A stretch of 8,542 nucleotides of DNA from assembly GCA_945949385.1 (NCBI GenBank), contig CAMFEL010000090.1:1-8542 (forward strand), written 5' to 3'. The position numbers were made by a program, and so were the translations under genes. The DNA comes from an uncultured Clostridia bacterium (GTDB lineage: Bacteria; Bacillota; Clostridia; Oscillospirales; CAG-272). Positions 1 through 6,153 of the stretch are shown here, in pieces; position 1 is the stretch's first letter; every line of letters starts with the position of its first letter. Below the pieces are notes generated by a model. It ran no database searches, was not told where the DNA came from, and was given only the letters and a program-made list of their open reading frames with translations.

Positions 1-963
1 GGGGATTTCCCGTCCGTCCACGGGATTTACTGCGGAAAAGCCCTCAAGGCGCACGCCGGTTTTGTCCTTTACAAGCTGTGTGCGCTCAAACTCCGTCTTT
101 TTGGCGCAAACCTCGCGGTATGCCTTAACATCGTCAAAATTCTTTATTCTGTCGGCGTACTTGTCAAGCATGGGATGCACGGGAGCCATAACCATAAAGG
201 TAACTCCGAAAAGAGTATCGGGTCTTGTGGTATATACCTTTATTTTTTCGGGAATGTCTTTAACGGAAAACTCCACAAAAGCGCCCGTTGACTTGCCTAT
301 CCAGTTTTCCTGCTGAAGCTTTATGTTGGGCAGGTAGTCCACATCGCCCAGTCCTTCAAGCAGCTTGTCGGCGTACTCGGTAATCCTCAAATACCAGACA
401 TCCTTTGACTTCTGCACCACCTCGCTGTGGCATAAGTCGCAGTGACCTCCCTGAGAGTCCTCGTTGGAAAGCACAACCTTGCAGCTCGGACAGTAGTTTA
501 CCAAAGCGGTATCGCGGAAAACGAGACCGTTGTCAAACATTTTCAGAAAGATCCACTGGGTCCACTTATAGTAATCCTCGTCGGTGGTATCGATAACTCT
601 GGACCAGTCAAAGGAAAAGCCTACCCTTTTGAGCTGCTCCGTAAAGCGGGCTATGTTGCGGTCGGTAACCACTCTGGGGTGTGTATTTGTCTTTATGGCA
701 TAGTTTTCCGTAGGAAGTCCGAAGGCGTCAAAGCCTATGGGGAACATAACATTATATCCCTCCATACGCCGCTTGCGGCTTACTACCTCAAGTCCGGAAT
801 ATGCCTTGATATGTCCCACATGCATACCGGCGCCGCTGGGATAAGGAAACTCCACCATGGCATAAAACTTGGGTTTATCGCTGAAATCCTTCGCCTTGAA
901 GGCTTCGCTTTCCTCCCATTTTTTCTGCCATTTCGGCTCGATCGCCTTAAAATCGTATTTCAT
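1..963 (-). CDS. leuS: Leucyl-tRNA synthetase, N-terminal 321 residues (partial)
   Basis: This enzyme charges tRNA-Leu with leucine in the cytoplasm, using ATP, and edits mischarged tRNA. The reading frame is open from the ATG at 961-963 to the left edge, so about the first third to 40% of a class I LeuRS is present. Visible landmarks are the HIGH-type signature HVGH (residues 48-51) after FPYPSGAGM, the block DAFGLPTENYA (79-89), a zinc-binding pair CPSC (158-161) and CDLC (175-178), and the editing-domain entry TTRPDTLFG (from residue 245). The KMSKS loop and anticodon-binding domain lie outside the window. The AAAGGAA ribosome binding site at 974-980 is 10 nt from the ATG. The gene follows rsfS by 61 bp with no terminator. 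There is no room for a T-box leader in that gap. Family identification is very secure. Confidence 0.97.
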   Translation of the reverse strand, partial: MKYDFKAIEPKWQKKWEESEAFKAKDFSDKPKFYAMVEFPYPSGAGMHVGHIKAYSGLEVVSRKRRMEGYNVMFPIGFDAFGLPTENYAIKTNTHPRVVTDRNIARFTEQLKRVGFSFDWSRVIDTTDEDYYKWTQWIFLKMFDNGLVFRDTALVNYCPSCKVVLSNEDSQGGHCDLCHSEVVQKSKDVWYLRITEYADKLLEGLGDVDYLPNIKLQQENWIGKSTGAFVEFSVKDIPEKIKVYTTRPDTLFGVTFMVMAPVHPMLDKYADRIKNFDDVKAYREVCAKKTEFERTQLVKDKTGVRLEGFSAVNPVDGREIP

Positions 964-965
964 CT

Positions 966-988
966 CTAAACTGTTCCTTTCAGTTCAA
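966..988 (-). promoter_or_regulatory. Possible hairpin presenting the leuS ribosome binding site in its loop
   Basis: Read on the minus strand, TTGAACTG (988-981) can pair with CAGTTTAG (973-966), giving eight pairs of which two are G-U. The 7-nt loop AAAGGAA (980-974) is the leuS Shine-Dalgarno. The stem is short and weak, so it may be chance. If it forms, it would keep the ribosome binding site exposed instead of hidden. The complementarity is seen directly; any function is inferred. Confidence 0.3.
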
Positions 989-1024
989 TACATTACTTTT
1001 CTTATCCGAATATCCGTTTTTCGC

Positions 1025-1438
1025 TCAGTCTTCGCCCGACAGCAGAGAGGAAATATCAACCTCACTGCCCTCTTTATACAGCTTTTCAAGCTTATAAAAG
1101 TCGCGGGTGTCGGCGCTGAATACATGGAGAATAACAGAGCCGTAGTCCGCAAGAATCCAAGTGTCGCCTCTTGAACCCTCGTTATGCAAGGGGGATACAC
1201 CGAATTTCGACAGTCGGAACTCCACTTCCTCCGCAAGGGAGCTTAGGTGGGTTTTGGAGGTACCCGTGCAGACTACAAAGTAATCCGCAATACTTGTCTG
1301 ATCCTCTACATACAGAAGCTTAATGCTGCGCGCTTTTTTTATATCAAGCACTTTTACCGCAAACTCCGCAATATCGCGGGGAGTGGGATTTTCGCACAAG
1401 GTGATTTCGGACAGGGGAGAATTCTTTTCGTTTTCCAT
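1025..1438 (-). CDS. rsfS: Ribosomal silencing factor RsfS (Iojap/DUF143 family)
   Basis: RsfS binds ribosomal protein uL14 on the large subunit and blocks joining with the small subunit, lowering translation during starvation. The 137-residue product carries the family core: DIAEFAVKVLDIKKA (22-36), TSIADYFVVCTGTS (48-61), and the C-terminal block WILADYGSVILHVF (94-107) followed by DTRDFYKLEKLY (110-121). It is slightly longer than the usual 105 to 120 residues because of a polar N-terminal extension of about 18 residues. The ATG at 1436-1438 has a good AAAGGA site 7 nt upstream (1446-1451) and no better internal start. It follows the second LCP gene by only 19 bp and precedes leuS. The neighbourhood nadD-yqeK-(LCP)-rsfS is a common Firmicutes arrangement, which supports the call. 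Confidence 0.95.
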   Translation of the reverse strand: MENEKNSPLSEITLCENPTPRDIAEFAVKVLDIKKARSIKLLYVEDQTSIADYFVVCTGTSKTHLSSLAEEVEFRLSKFGVSPLHNEGSRGDTWILADYGSVILHVFSADTRDFYKLEKLYKEGSEVDISSLLSGED

Positions 1439-1457
1439 ATCAGTATCCTTTCTCCGT

Positions 1458-2522
1458 TTATTTAAGGGCTATATCTATATCGTTATCGGAAATGTCCTGA
1501 GCGTTATGCTCCACGGTTTCAAAATCCTCGGCATAATACACCTCGGACATAACGGAGTCGGCGTCGTTGCAGAACGCCCTCTCGCTGTCAAAGCTTTCGT
1601 CGTCAACGGCGGTTTTGTAAATGTTGTAGTGCTTCTGCATAAGCTCCATAACCGCTTTCCTGTTCATTACGTAATAGGAAGCGCCGTCGCACATTGCCGC
1701 CTGACCGGGCAGGGTCATCATAGTCACATTTGAAAGCTCAATTCCCAGCACGGCTTTGCCGTAGGTGACTATATCGCCCACCGACATATCGGTTATAACG
1801 CTTGCAAGTATAGCCGAAGCTATATCGTCGATGCTTGTAAGGCTTATATTCTTCTTGACCGATTCGATAAAGGCGGTCATGAACATTTTCTGTGCGTCTC
1901 CTCTGGCAAGGTCAGCCGCAAGATAGCCGCTTCTGAAGCGCACAAACTGCTCCGCCTGATCGCCGTCCATATTGCAGTAGCCCTCCGGCAGGTTGATATA
2001 CAGGTTTTGTCCGGGGTCGCTGTAATACATGGAATACGGGATATACATATACACGCCGCCAACTGAGTCCACTATATCGCCGAAGCCGTCAAGATCCATA
2101 ACTGCGCTGTGATGAATTTTTATGTCAAGGTGCTTTGAAAAATAGTCGGCAGTCATTTTCAGAGCGTCCTTTTCGGGGAAAGAGGAGCCGTCATCCCGCG
2201 CCTTGCCTATATAATAGTTGAACAGACCGTTTATCTTGTGATAGCTGTAATCGTCCGCCTCGAAATAGGTGTCGCGGGGTATCTGGGTTATGGCCATTTC
2301 TCCGGTCTCTGTGTCGAAGCTTACTATCATTATTACATCAGTAAGGTTAGCCGCTCTGTCGTGACCCATTACGAGAAAGTTTGCTTTTGTCTCTGTCTGT
2401 ATGTTTTCCGGTTTATCCTTTTCGCTTGTGGTTTCGTCGCCGAGTCCCGAGCGTCTTGCACAGGCTGCAAGGGGAAGAACGACAAGTATTGACAAAACCG
2501 CGGCAAGTATTTTCTTTTTCAT
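1458..2522 (-). CDS. LytR-CpsA-Psr (LCP) family protein with lipoprotein signal, second tandem copy
   Basis: LCP proteins transfer undecaprenyl-pyrophosphate-linked glycopolymers, such as teichoic acid or capsule, to peptidoglycan outside the membrane. This 354-residue protein starts MKKK, then a hydrophobic stretch (5-20) ending in a lipobox L-A-A-C with Cys21, followed by a hydrophilic linker to about residue 46. This predicts a lipid-anchored exported protein, whereas family members are usually held by a transmembrane segment. The LCP domain runs from about 48 to 220, with GHD (53-55), Asp62, PRDTY (82-86), KIN (96-98), MDLDGF (142-147), RFR (195-197) and D204/R207. The usual Arg two residues before the second Asp is Leu60 here. 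A shared C-terminal tail of about 110 residues follows. The start has a strong GAGGT site 7 nt upstream (2530-2534). It lies 45 bp after its paralogue. The polymer substrate cannot be read from sequence. Confidence 0.93.
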   Translation of the reverse strand: MKKKILAAVLSILVVLPLAACARRSGLGDETTSEKDKPENIQTETKANFLVMGHDRAANLTDVIMIVSFDTETGEMAITQIPRDTYFEADDYSYHKINGLFNYYIGKARDDGSSFPEKDALKMTADYFSKHLDIKIHHSAVMDLDGFGDIVDSVGGVYMYIPYSMYYSDPGQNLYINLPEGYCNMDGDQAEQFVRFRSGYLAADLARGDAQKMFMTAFIESVKKNISLTSIDDIASAILASVITDMSVGDIVTYGKAVLGIELSNVTMMTLPGQAAMCDGASYYVMNRKAVMELMQKHYNIYKTAVDDESFDSERAFCNDADSVMSEVYYAEDFETVEHNAQDISDNDIDIALK

Positions 2523-2567
2523 TTTGTTTACCTCTTTTCGGTATGGGAATGGCTGATGTACAAGGAC

Positions 2568-3725
2568 TTATTCAAGCCCGTTTTCATCAAGGCTTGAAGC
2601 GTTGTACACGGTAAGCGTGACGCTTTCCTTATCGGCTGAATATATTTCGCTTACGATGCTCTGCTCTCTTGACACGAAAAATCCCGCCGTATCAAAGGAA
2701 TTTCTTATATCGTAATCGTAAATATTATAATAATCGTTAATAATTTCCGCAACATATGCTTTGTTCATTACAAATACGGAGGCACCGTTATACATAGTCG
2801 CGGCTCCGGGCATGGTCATCATGCTGATGTTTTCCATCTTTACGCCGCCGCTCTTGCCTATACCCAGAAAGCACTTGCCCAGGTACACCACATCGGCAAC
2901 GGTCATATCGGTACTGACATAGTTTATCACATTGCCCGCAAGATTTGTGATCATGGAAGCGTCTGCATTGGCAAGGCTCTTTGTAAGGGAGGAGATAAAC
3001 GCCGAGATAAACAGCTTCTGCGCGTTGCCTCTGCCTATATCTCCGGTAACATATCCGCTGCGGTAGCGGACGAACTGCTCCGCCTTGTTGCCGTCAAGAT
3101 GCTGATAACCCTCTTGAAGGTTTATATACAGATTTTGTCCGGGATCGGTATAATACATATCCTGCGGCACATACATATCAACACCGCCTATGGCGTCAAC
3201 TATGCCCTCAAAGCCGTCAAGATCCATAACAGCGCTGTAATGTATCGTAACGGCAAGGTTCTTTTCAAGATACTCCGCCATTCTGACGCAGCCGTCCTTT
3301 TCGGGATCGGAGGAGCCTTCGTCTCTCACCTCGCCTATGCAGTAGTTGTACAGGCCGTTGATTTTATGGTAGTAGTAATCGCCGACGGTCACATAGGTGT
3401 CGCGGGGGAACTGCATAATGGTAACTTTCTGCTCCGCCACGTTGTAATTTATGAGCATTATAACATCCGTAAGACTTGCGGCGCGGTCGTGACCCATGAC
3501 AAGAATATTGTAGTTGTCCTGCTTGTTGACCTCGGGGGGCTTGTTGGACGAAGTATTCTTGTCGCCTGTATCAGGTATCTCAAATTTTATATCTTTATCG
3601 GAACTGTCGGGTACAAAAAGCACAAAATAGTTTACCGCAAACAGCAGAAGACCGCAAGCGGCGGCAAGAACTGCGGCGCCTATTCTGGGCAGCACCTTTC
3701 TTATGAATTTACTGAAGCCTGTCAT
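2568..3725 (-). CDS. LytR-CpsA-Psr (LCP) family protein, membrane-anchored, first tandem copy
   Basis: Predicted cell-wall glycopolymer ligase of the LCP family, 385 residues. It has a short basic N-terminus (FIRKVLPR), one hydrophobic segment at about residues 15-38 acting as an uncleaved anchor, a polar linker, and an extracellular LCP domain from about 73 to 245. Motifs are GHDR (78-81), Asp87, PRDTY (107-111), KIN (121-123), MDLDGF (167-172), RYR (220-222) and D229/R232. The ATG at 3723-3725 is preferred. The frame extends to a TTG at 3785 (20 more residues), but that start has no convincing ribosome site and its extension would cover two hairpins, while AGAAAGGAAC lies about 11 nt before the ATG. 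It resembles the downstream LCP protein over its full length after the anchor, including the tail (MTMPG, YVMN/FVMN, YYNIY/HYNIY), so the pair is best read as a tandem duplication that later diverged. Confidence 0.94.
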   Translation of the reverse strand: MTGFSKFIRKVLPRIGAAVLAAACGLLLFAVNYFVLFVPDSSDKDIKFEIPDTGDKNTSSNKPPEVNKQDNYNILVMGHDRAASLTDVIMLINYNVAEQKVTIMQFPRDTYVTVGDYYYHKINGLYNYCIGEVRDEGSSDPEKDGCVRMAEYLEKNLAVTIHYSAVMDLDGFEGIVDAIGGVDMYVPQDMYYTDPGQNLYINLQEGYQHLDGNKAEQFVRYRSGYVTGDIGRGNAQKLFISAFISSLTKSLANADASMITNLAGNVINYVSTDMTVADVVYLGKCFLGIGKSGGVKMENISMMTMPGAATMYNGASVFVMNKAYVAEIINDYYNIYDYDIRNSFDTAGFFVSREQSIVSEIYSADKESVTLTVYNASSLDENGLE

Positions 3726-3753
3726 TCGTATATCGGTTCCTTTCTCTTTTCTT

Positions 3754-3772
3754 GCGCACCAACAGGCGGCGC
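3754..3772 (-). other. Small GC-rich hairpin upstream of the LCP pair
   Basis: On the minus strand GCGC (3772-3769) pairs with GCGC (3757-3754), with inner CC/GG pairs around a TGTT loop and a small internal mismatch. It begins one base after the larger stem-loop at 3774-3810. It is followed by a purine-rich stretch holding the ribosome binding site of the first LCP gene, not by a run of T, so it is not an intrinsic terminator. It could take part in mRNA processing or stability, or be chance in GC-rich sequence. Confidence 0.35.
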
Positions 3773-3773
3773 G

Positions 3774-3810
3774 GACGGCTTTCAACTAAGCTTTTCCGGG
3801 AAAGCCCGTC
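3774..3810 (-). other. Stem-loop just after the yqeK stop codon
   Basis: Plus-strand GACGGCTTTC (3774-3783) is complementary to GAAAGCCCGTC (3800-3810), giving ten base pairs with a single bulged base and a 16-nt loop. It begins 5 nt after the yqeK stop. No U-tract follows in the direction of transcription, so a classical rho-independent terminator is not supported. Plausible roles are a 3' stabiliser or processing site separating the yqeK and LCP portions of a shared transcript. The pairing is visible; the role is inferred. Confidence 0.5.
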
Positions 3811-3815
3811 GCAAA

Positions 3816-4493
3816 TCAGACCTTTCGCACCGAAGCGTTTTTGCTCATTTTCAAATAATAGTTACGCGCTTCAACCGTGTCCCTGTCCACAAGGGCTGCT
3901 TCGTCTATAAGATTCTTTACAGTCATGTCAAAGGACATTATCATAGTTTTACAGAGAAGCGCTTCCCTGTCGCCGTCGCTCCTGCAATCGGACAGGCCGG
4001 AATAAAAATATTCTCTCAGCCGCACGCAGTCCTCAAAGGTGCGCGTTTCCTCTATATAGTCGGCAAGGTAAACAAGCGCTTCAAACGTACTCATACCTGC
4101 GCGTCCGGTAGTATGCCAGCGAATGCCGGATATGACCTCGGGCAGGGCAAATTCGGGAAAATCCCGCTGTGCTGCGGCGGCCGCCGTCTTTGCGTGAAAC
4201 AGTTTGGCGGAATACTTAGCGTCATCCGGGTCGGCAGGTATGCCGAATTCACGGCATAAATCAAGCTGCTCTTGGACAGACAGCCTCTTTGTAATATCGT
4301 GGAGAAGCGCCGCGGCGCTGAGCTTTTCTATACTGTCCGAAAGATAAATACTGCCGAGGGCACGTACCTCCTTTTCGACCGCAAGGGTATGAAGGTATCT
4401 TTTGTCGGTAAGATAAGGCTTTATTCTCTCTCTGAGAGACGCCAGCATTTCCTCAGTAATGGGCGCTTCTCCCTTGTTATCGCTGTTTTTCAT
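3816..4493 (-). CDS. yqeK: YqeK-type HD-domain hydrolase (predicted Ap4A hydrolase)
   Basis: Bacterial YqeK proteins are metal-dependent HD-domain enzymes that cut diadenosine tetraphosphate symmetrically to ADP. The 225-residue product shows the HD metal-binding set: H35 (RYLHTLAVE), H65-D66 (ALLHDITKR), H100 (LFHAKTA), H127 (RWHTTGRAGMS) and D145 (YLADYIEETR). HTTGRxGM followed by YLADYIE is characteristic of this family. It is longer than the usual 185 to 200 residues, with a polar N-terminal lead of about 15 residues and a basic C-terminal tail. Its ATG overlaps the nadD stop by one base (TAATG), suggesting translational coupling, and nadD-yqeK adjacency is typical of Firmicutes. A ribosome site AAAGG lies 12 nt before the start, inside nadD. 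The HD call is secure; Ap4A specificity rests on family knowledge. Confidence 0.93.
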   Translation of the reverse strand: MKNSDNKGEAPITEEMLASLRERIKPYLTDKRYLHTLAVEKEVRALGSIYLSDSIEKLSAAALLHDITKRLSVQEQLDLCREFGIPADPDDAKYSAKLFHAKTAAAAAQRDFPEFALPEVISGIRWHTTGRAGMSTFEALVYLADYIEETRTFEDCVRLREYFYSGLSDCRSDGDREALLCKTMIMSFDMTVKNLIDEAALVDRDTVEARNYYLKMSKNASVRKV

Positions 4494-5116
4494 TATTTAT
4501 ACAGACCTTTTTCCTTTATATATCCGTATACCGAGTCGGGCAGAAGCTCCGCGACCTTCTCTTTGCTTGTAAGCTTTTCCCGTATTTCCGAGGAAGACAG
4601 CACCAAAGGCTCCGTGCCGATAAAGCGGGGAGCGGTGCCGCAAAGCTTTTCAAACTCCCGTTCCGCCGCCCAAAGTCTGCCCTCGCCCCTGCGGCGCATA
4701 TAGCAGACCGTGGCAAGAGAGACAATTTCCCGCGGAGAGCGCCACTTGCCGAAGCACTCAAGCATATCTTCCCCTATCAGCATCAGTATTTCATTATTGG
4801 GATAGACTTCTTTAAGCATTTTCAGCGTATCAACCGTGTAGCTTTTTCCGCCCTGCTTCATTTCCCAATCGCTGACAACGGCAAAGGAGCCGAAAGCAAG
4901 GCGCGTCATCTCAAACCGGTCTTCGTCCGATGCGCCGTCCGGCAGATTCTTGTGGGGCGGAATGTGGGAGGGCATTACTATAAGACGGGAAATACCCTCC
5001 GCCTCGCAGAACAGCCTTGCGGCACGCACGTGACCGAGATGGGGCGGTGAAAAGGTTCCGCCGAAAAGTCCGATTTTTGCGCCCTCCGGCACAGGGCCGT
5101 CAATCAGGTTTTTCAT
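4493..5116 (-). CDS. nadD: Nicotinate-nucleotide adenylyltransferase
   Basis: NadD adenylates nicotinate mononucleotide with ATP to give deamido-NAD, a shared step of de novo and salvage NAD synthesis in the cytoplasm. The 207-residue length is normal. The nucleotidyltransferase signature is GLFGGTFSPPHLGH (residues 16-29), containing the HxGH motif (H26, H29), then HIPPHK (51-56), the adenine-side segment LMLIGEDML (111-119), W125, and the C-terminal SSSEIR motif (174-179). The usual Asp of GGTFDP is Ser23 here. The ATG at 5114-5116 overlaps the stop of yhbY by one base. The ribosome site before it is weak, so translation probably depends on coupling to yhbY. yqeK follows with the same one-base overlap. 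Confidence 0.96.
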   Translation of the reverse strand: MKNLIDGPVPEGAKIGLFGGTFSPPHLGHVRAARLFCEAEGISRLIVMPSHIPPHKNLPDGASDEDRFEMTRLAFGSFAVVSDWEMKQGGKSYTVDTLKMLKEVYPNNEILMLIGEDMLECFGKWRSPREIVSLATVCYMRRRGEGRLWAAEREFEKLCGTAPRFIGTEPLVLSSSEIREKLTSKEKVAELLPDSVYGYIKEKGLYK

Positions 5117-5412
5117 TACGGCAGCTCTATTTTTCTGTTTTTCAAAACGGAGGAGCGGCGGTACAGCACAAATCTTGAGCCTATAACGCTGACCACCTCT
5201 GCGCCCAGCTTTTCCGACAGCTCGTCCGCTGCCTCTCTTGAAGTGATCCCGCTGTTTTCAAGCACGCGCAGCTTTATAAGCTCACGCGCCTCCAGCGCGT
5301 CCGATATACCGCGCAGCATTTCCGGAGAAAAGCCGCCCTTGCCTATCTGACATATGGTATCAAGGGAGTTGGACATACGGCGAAGCGCCGCTCTCTGCTT
5401 ACTTGTTATCAT
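5116..5412 (-). CDS. yhbY: YhbY-type CRS1-YhbY (CRM) domain RNA-binding protein
   Basis: A 98-residue single-domain RNA-binding protein of the CRM family; members associate with precursors of the large ribosomal subunit and are thought to help its assembly. It begins MITSKQRAALRRM, has the hallmark loop IGKGGFSPEM (23-32, family GKxG), the helix EARELIKLRVLEN and the final strand GAEVVSVIGSRFVLYRRS. Size matches the family. The ATG at 5410-5412 was chosen because it fits the domain boundary and has AGGAA (5420-5424) 7 nt upstream. The frame stays open far upstream, but there it overlaps rdgB in another phase and has no family resemblance. Its stop overlaps the nadD start. A possible promoter lies in the gap just upstream. 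Confidence 0.94.
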   Translation of the reverse strand: MITSKQRAALRRMSNSLDTICQIGKGGFSPEMLRGISDALEARELIKLRVLENSGITSREAADELSEKLGAEVVSVIGSRFVLYRRSSVLKNRKIELP

Positions 5413-5435
5413 ATAATTCTTCCTGTTTATGCCGC

Positions 5436-5464
5436 TGTATAATAATACTGCGTATTTTTGTAAA
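5436..5464 (-). promoter_or_regulatory. Candidate sigma-A-type promoter ahead of yhbY-nadD-yqeK
   Basis: Read on the minus strand, TTTACA (5464-5459; five of six to the -35 consensus) is followed after exactly 17 bp by TATACA (5441-5436; four of six to the -10 consensus). The surrounding 86-bp gap is strikingly AT-rich against GC-rich neighbours. Initiation would fall near 5429, leaving a leader of roughly 17 nt that still includes the AGGAA site. It could drive yhbY and downstream genes independently of smc-ftsY-rdgB. The -10 match is modest. Confidence 0.45.
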
Positions 5465-5498
5465 AATCTTCTTGAAAATGCAATTATTTCGTAAATAT

Positions 5499-6152
5499 TT
5501 ATTTTATAAGCGAAAGCTTTTCTGCAAAAGCGCGCATGGCGCGTCCTCTGTGACCCACTCTCGCCTTTTCCTCGGGGGTAAGACAGGCAAAGGTCTTGCC
5601 GCACTCCTCGGACAGGAAAAGCGGGTCGTAGCCGAAGCCGCCGTTTCCGTCGGGAGCTTTTGTAATAGTTCCCGCACACTCTCCGCGCACCGTAAAGGCT
5701 TTTACCGCCGTCTTTGCGCGGTCTGCCGCAAAAGCACCCGCCGCCCCGTCTGCGGGGCAGGCAAGCCCAAGTCTGTCGGGCACTGCGCAGGCAACGGTGC
5801 AGACAAATTTTGCTTTTCTGTTGTCGGTACCTTCCAGCGCCGACAGCAGTTTTCTGTTGTTTGCCTCGTCGCTGCCCTCTTCCGAATATCTTGCGGAATA
5901 CACACCGGGAGCGCCGTCCAGCGCCTCCACGCACAGACCGGAATCGTCCGCAACGCCTATATAGCCCATAGCGGCGGGCACGGAGGCTTTTATAAGGGCG
6001 TTTTCCTCAAAGGTTTTGCCGTCCTCCTCAATATCGCCCTCGTATCCTATATCGTCAAGGGACAGCACGCGGATATCTTTGCAAAGCTCTCTGAGCAGCG
6101 CCTCAAGCTCTGCGATTTTCTTTTTGTTTCTCGATGCAAGCACTATTTCCAT
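5499..6152 (-). CDS. rdgB: XTP/dITP diphosphatase (RdgB/HAM1 family)
   Basis: This enzyme hydrolyses non-canonical purine triphosphates (dITP, XTP, ITP) to monophosphates and pyrophosphate, keeping deaminated bases out of DNA and RNA. The 217-residue product shows SRNKKKIAE (7-15), FEENALIKA (48-56), the active-site block VADDSGLCVEALDGAPG (67-83, Asp70 the likely base), ARYS (87-90), NNRKLL (98-103), GFGYDPLF (172-179) and GHRGRAM (200-206). The family usually has SHR in the last motif; here Gly replaces Ser. About 20 extra Ala-rich residues lie between about 127 and 152. The ATG at 6150-6152 is one base beyond the ftsY stop (TGATATG). An upstream TTG in frame is inside ftsY and would add 19 unrelated residues. 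A GGAGG lies 15 nt upstream, somewhat far, which suggests coupling to ftsY. Confidence 0.95.
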   Translation of the reverse strand: MEIVLASRNKKKIAELEALLRELCKDIRVLSLDDIGYEGDIEEDGKTFEENALIKASVPAAMGYIGVADDSGLCVEALDGAPGVYSARYSEEGSDEANNRKLLSALEGTDNRKAKFVCTVACAVPDRLGLACPADGAAGAFAADRAKTAVKAFTVRGECAGTITKAPDGNGGFGYDPLFLSEECGKTFACLTPEEKARVGHRGRAMRAFAEKLSLIK

Positions 6153-6153
6153 A

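Noticed and set aside
1003..1016. Short direct repeat TATCCG separated by 2 bp in the rsfS-leuS gap
   Set aside because: Six bases are too short to mean anything without conservation.
3726..3785. TTG start 20 codons upstream for the first LCP gene
   Set aside because: No convincing ribosome site, an in-frame stop just upstream, and the extension runs through the two hairpins; the ATG at 3725 has an AAAGGA site and gives a normal anchor.
3774..3810. Reading the stem-loop after yqeK as a rho-independent terminator
   Set aside because: The stem is not followed by a run of U in the direction of transcription; GC-rich and purine-rich sequence follows instead.
3099..4259. Long open frame on the plus strand (386 codons) opposite the first LCP gene and yqeK
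   Set aside because: It crosses the boundary of two well-supported genes on the other strand, has no recognisable domain and no good ribosome site; it is an antisense shadow.
5413..5934. Extension of the yhbY frame by about 174 residues upstream
   Set aside because: The extension overlaps rdgB in another phase, is Arg/Gly-rich noise, and the CRM domain starts cleanly at the ATG at 5412 with its own ribosome site.
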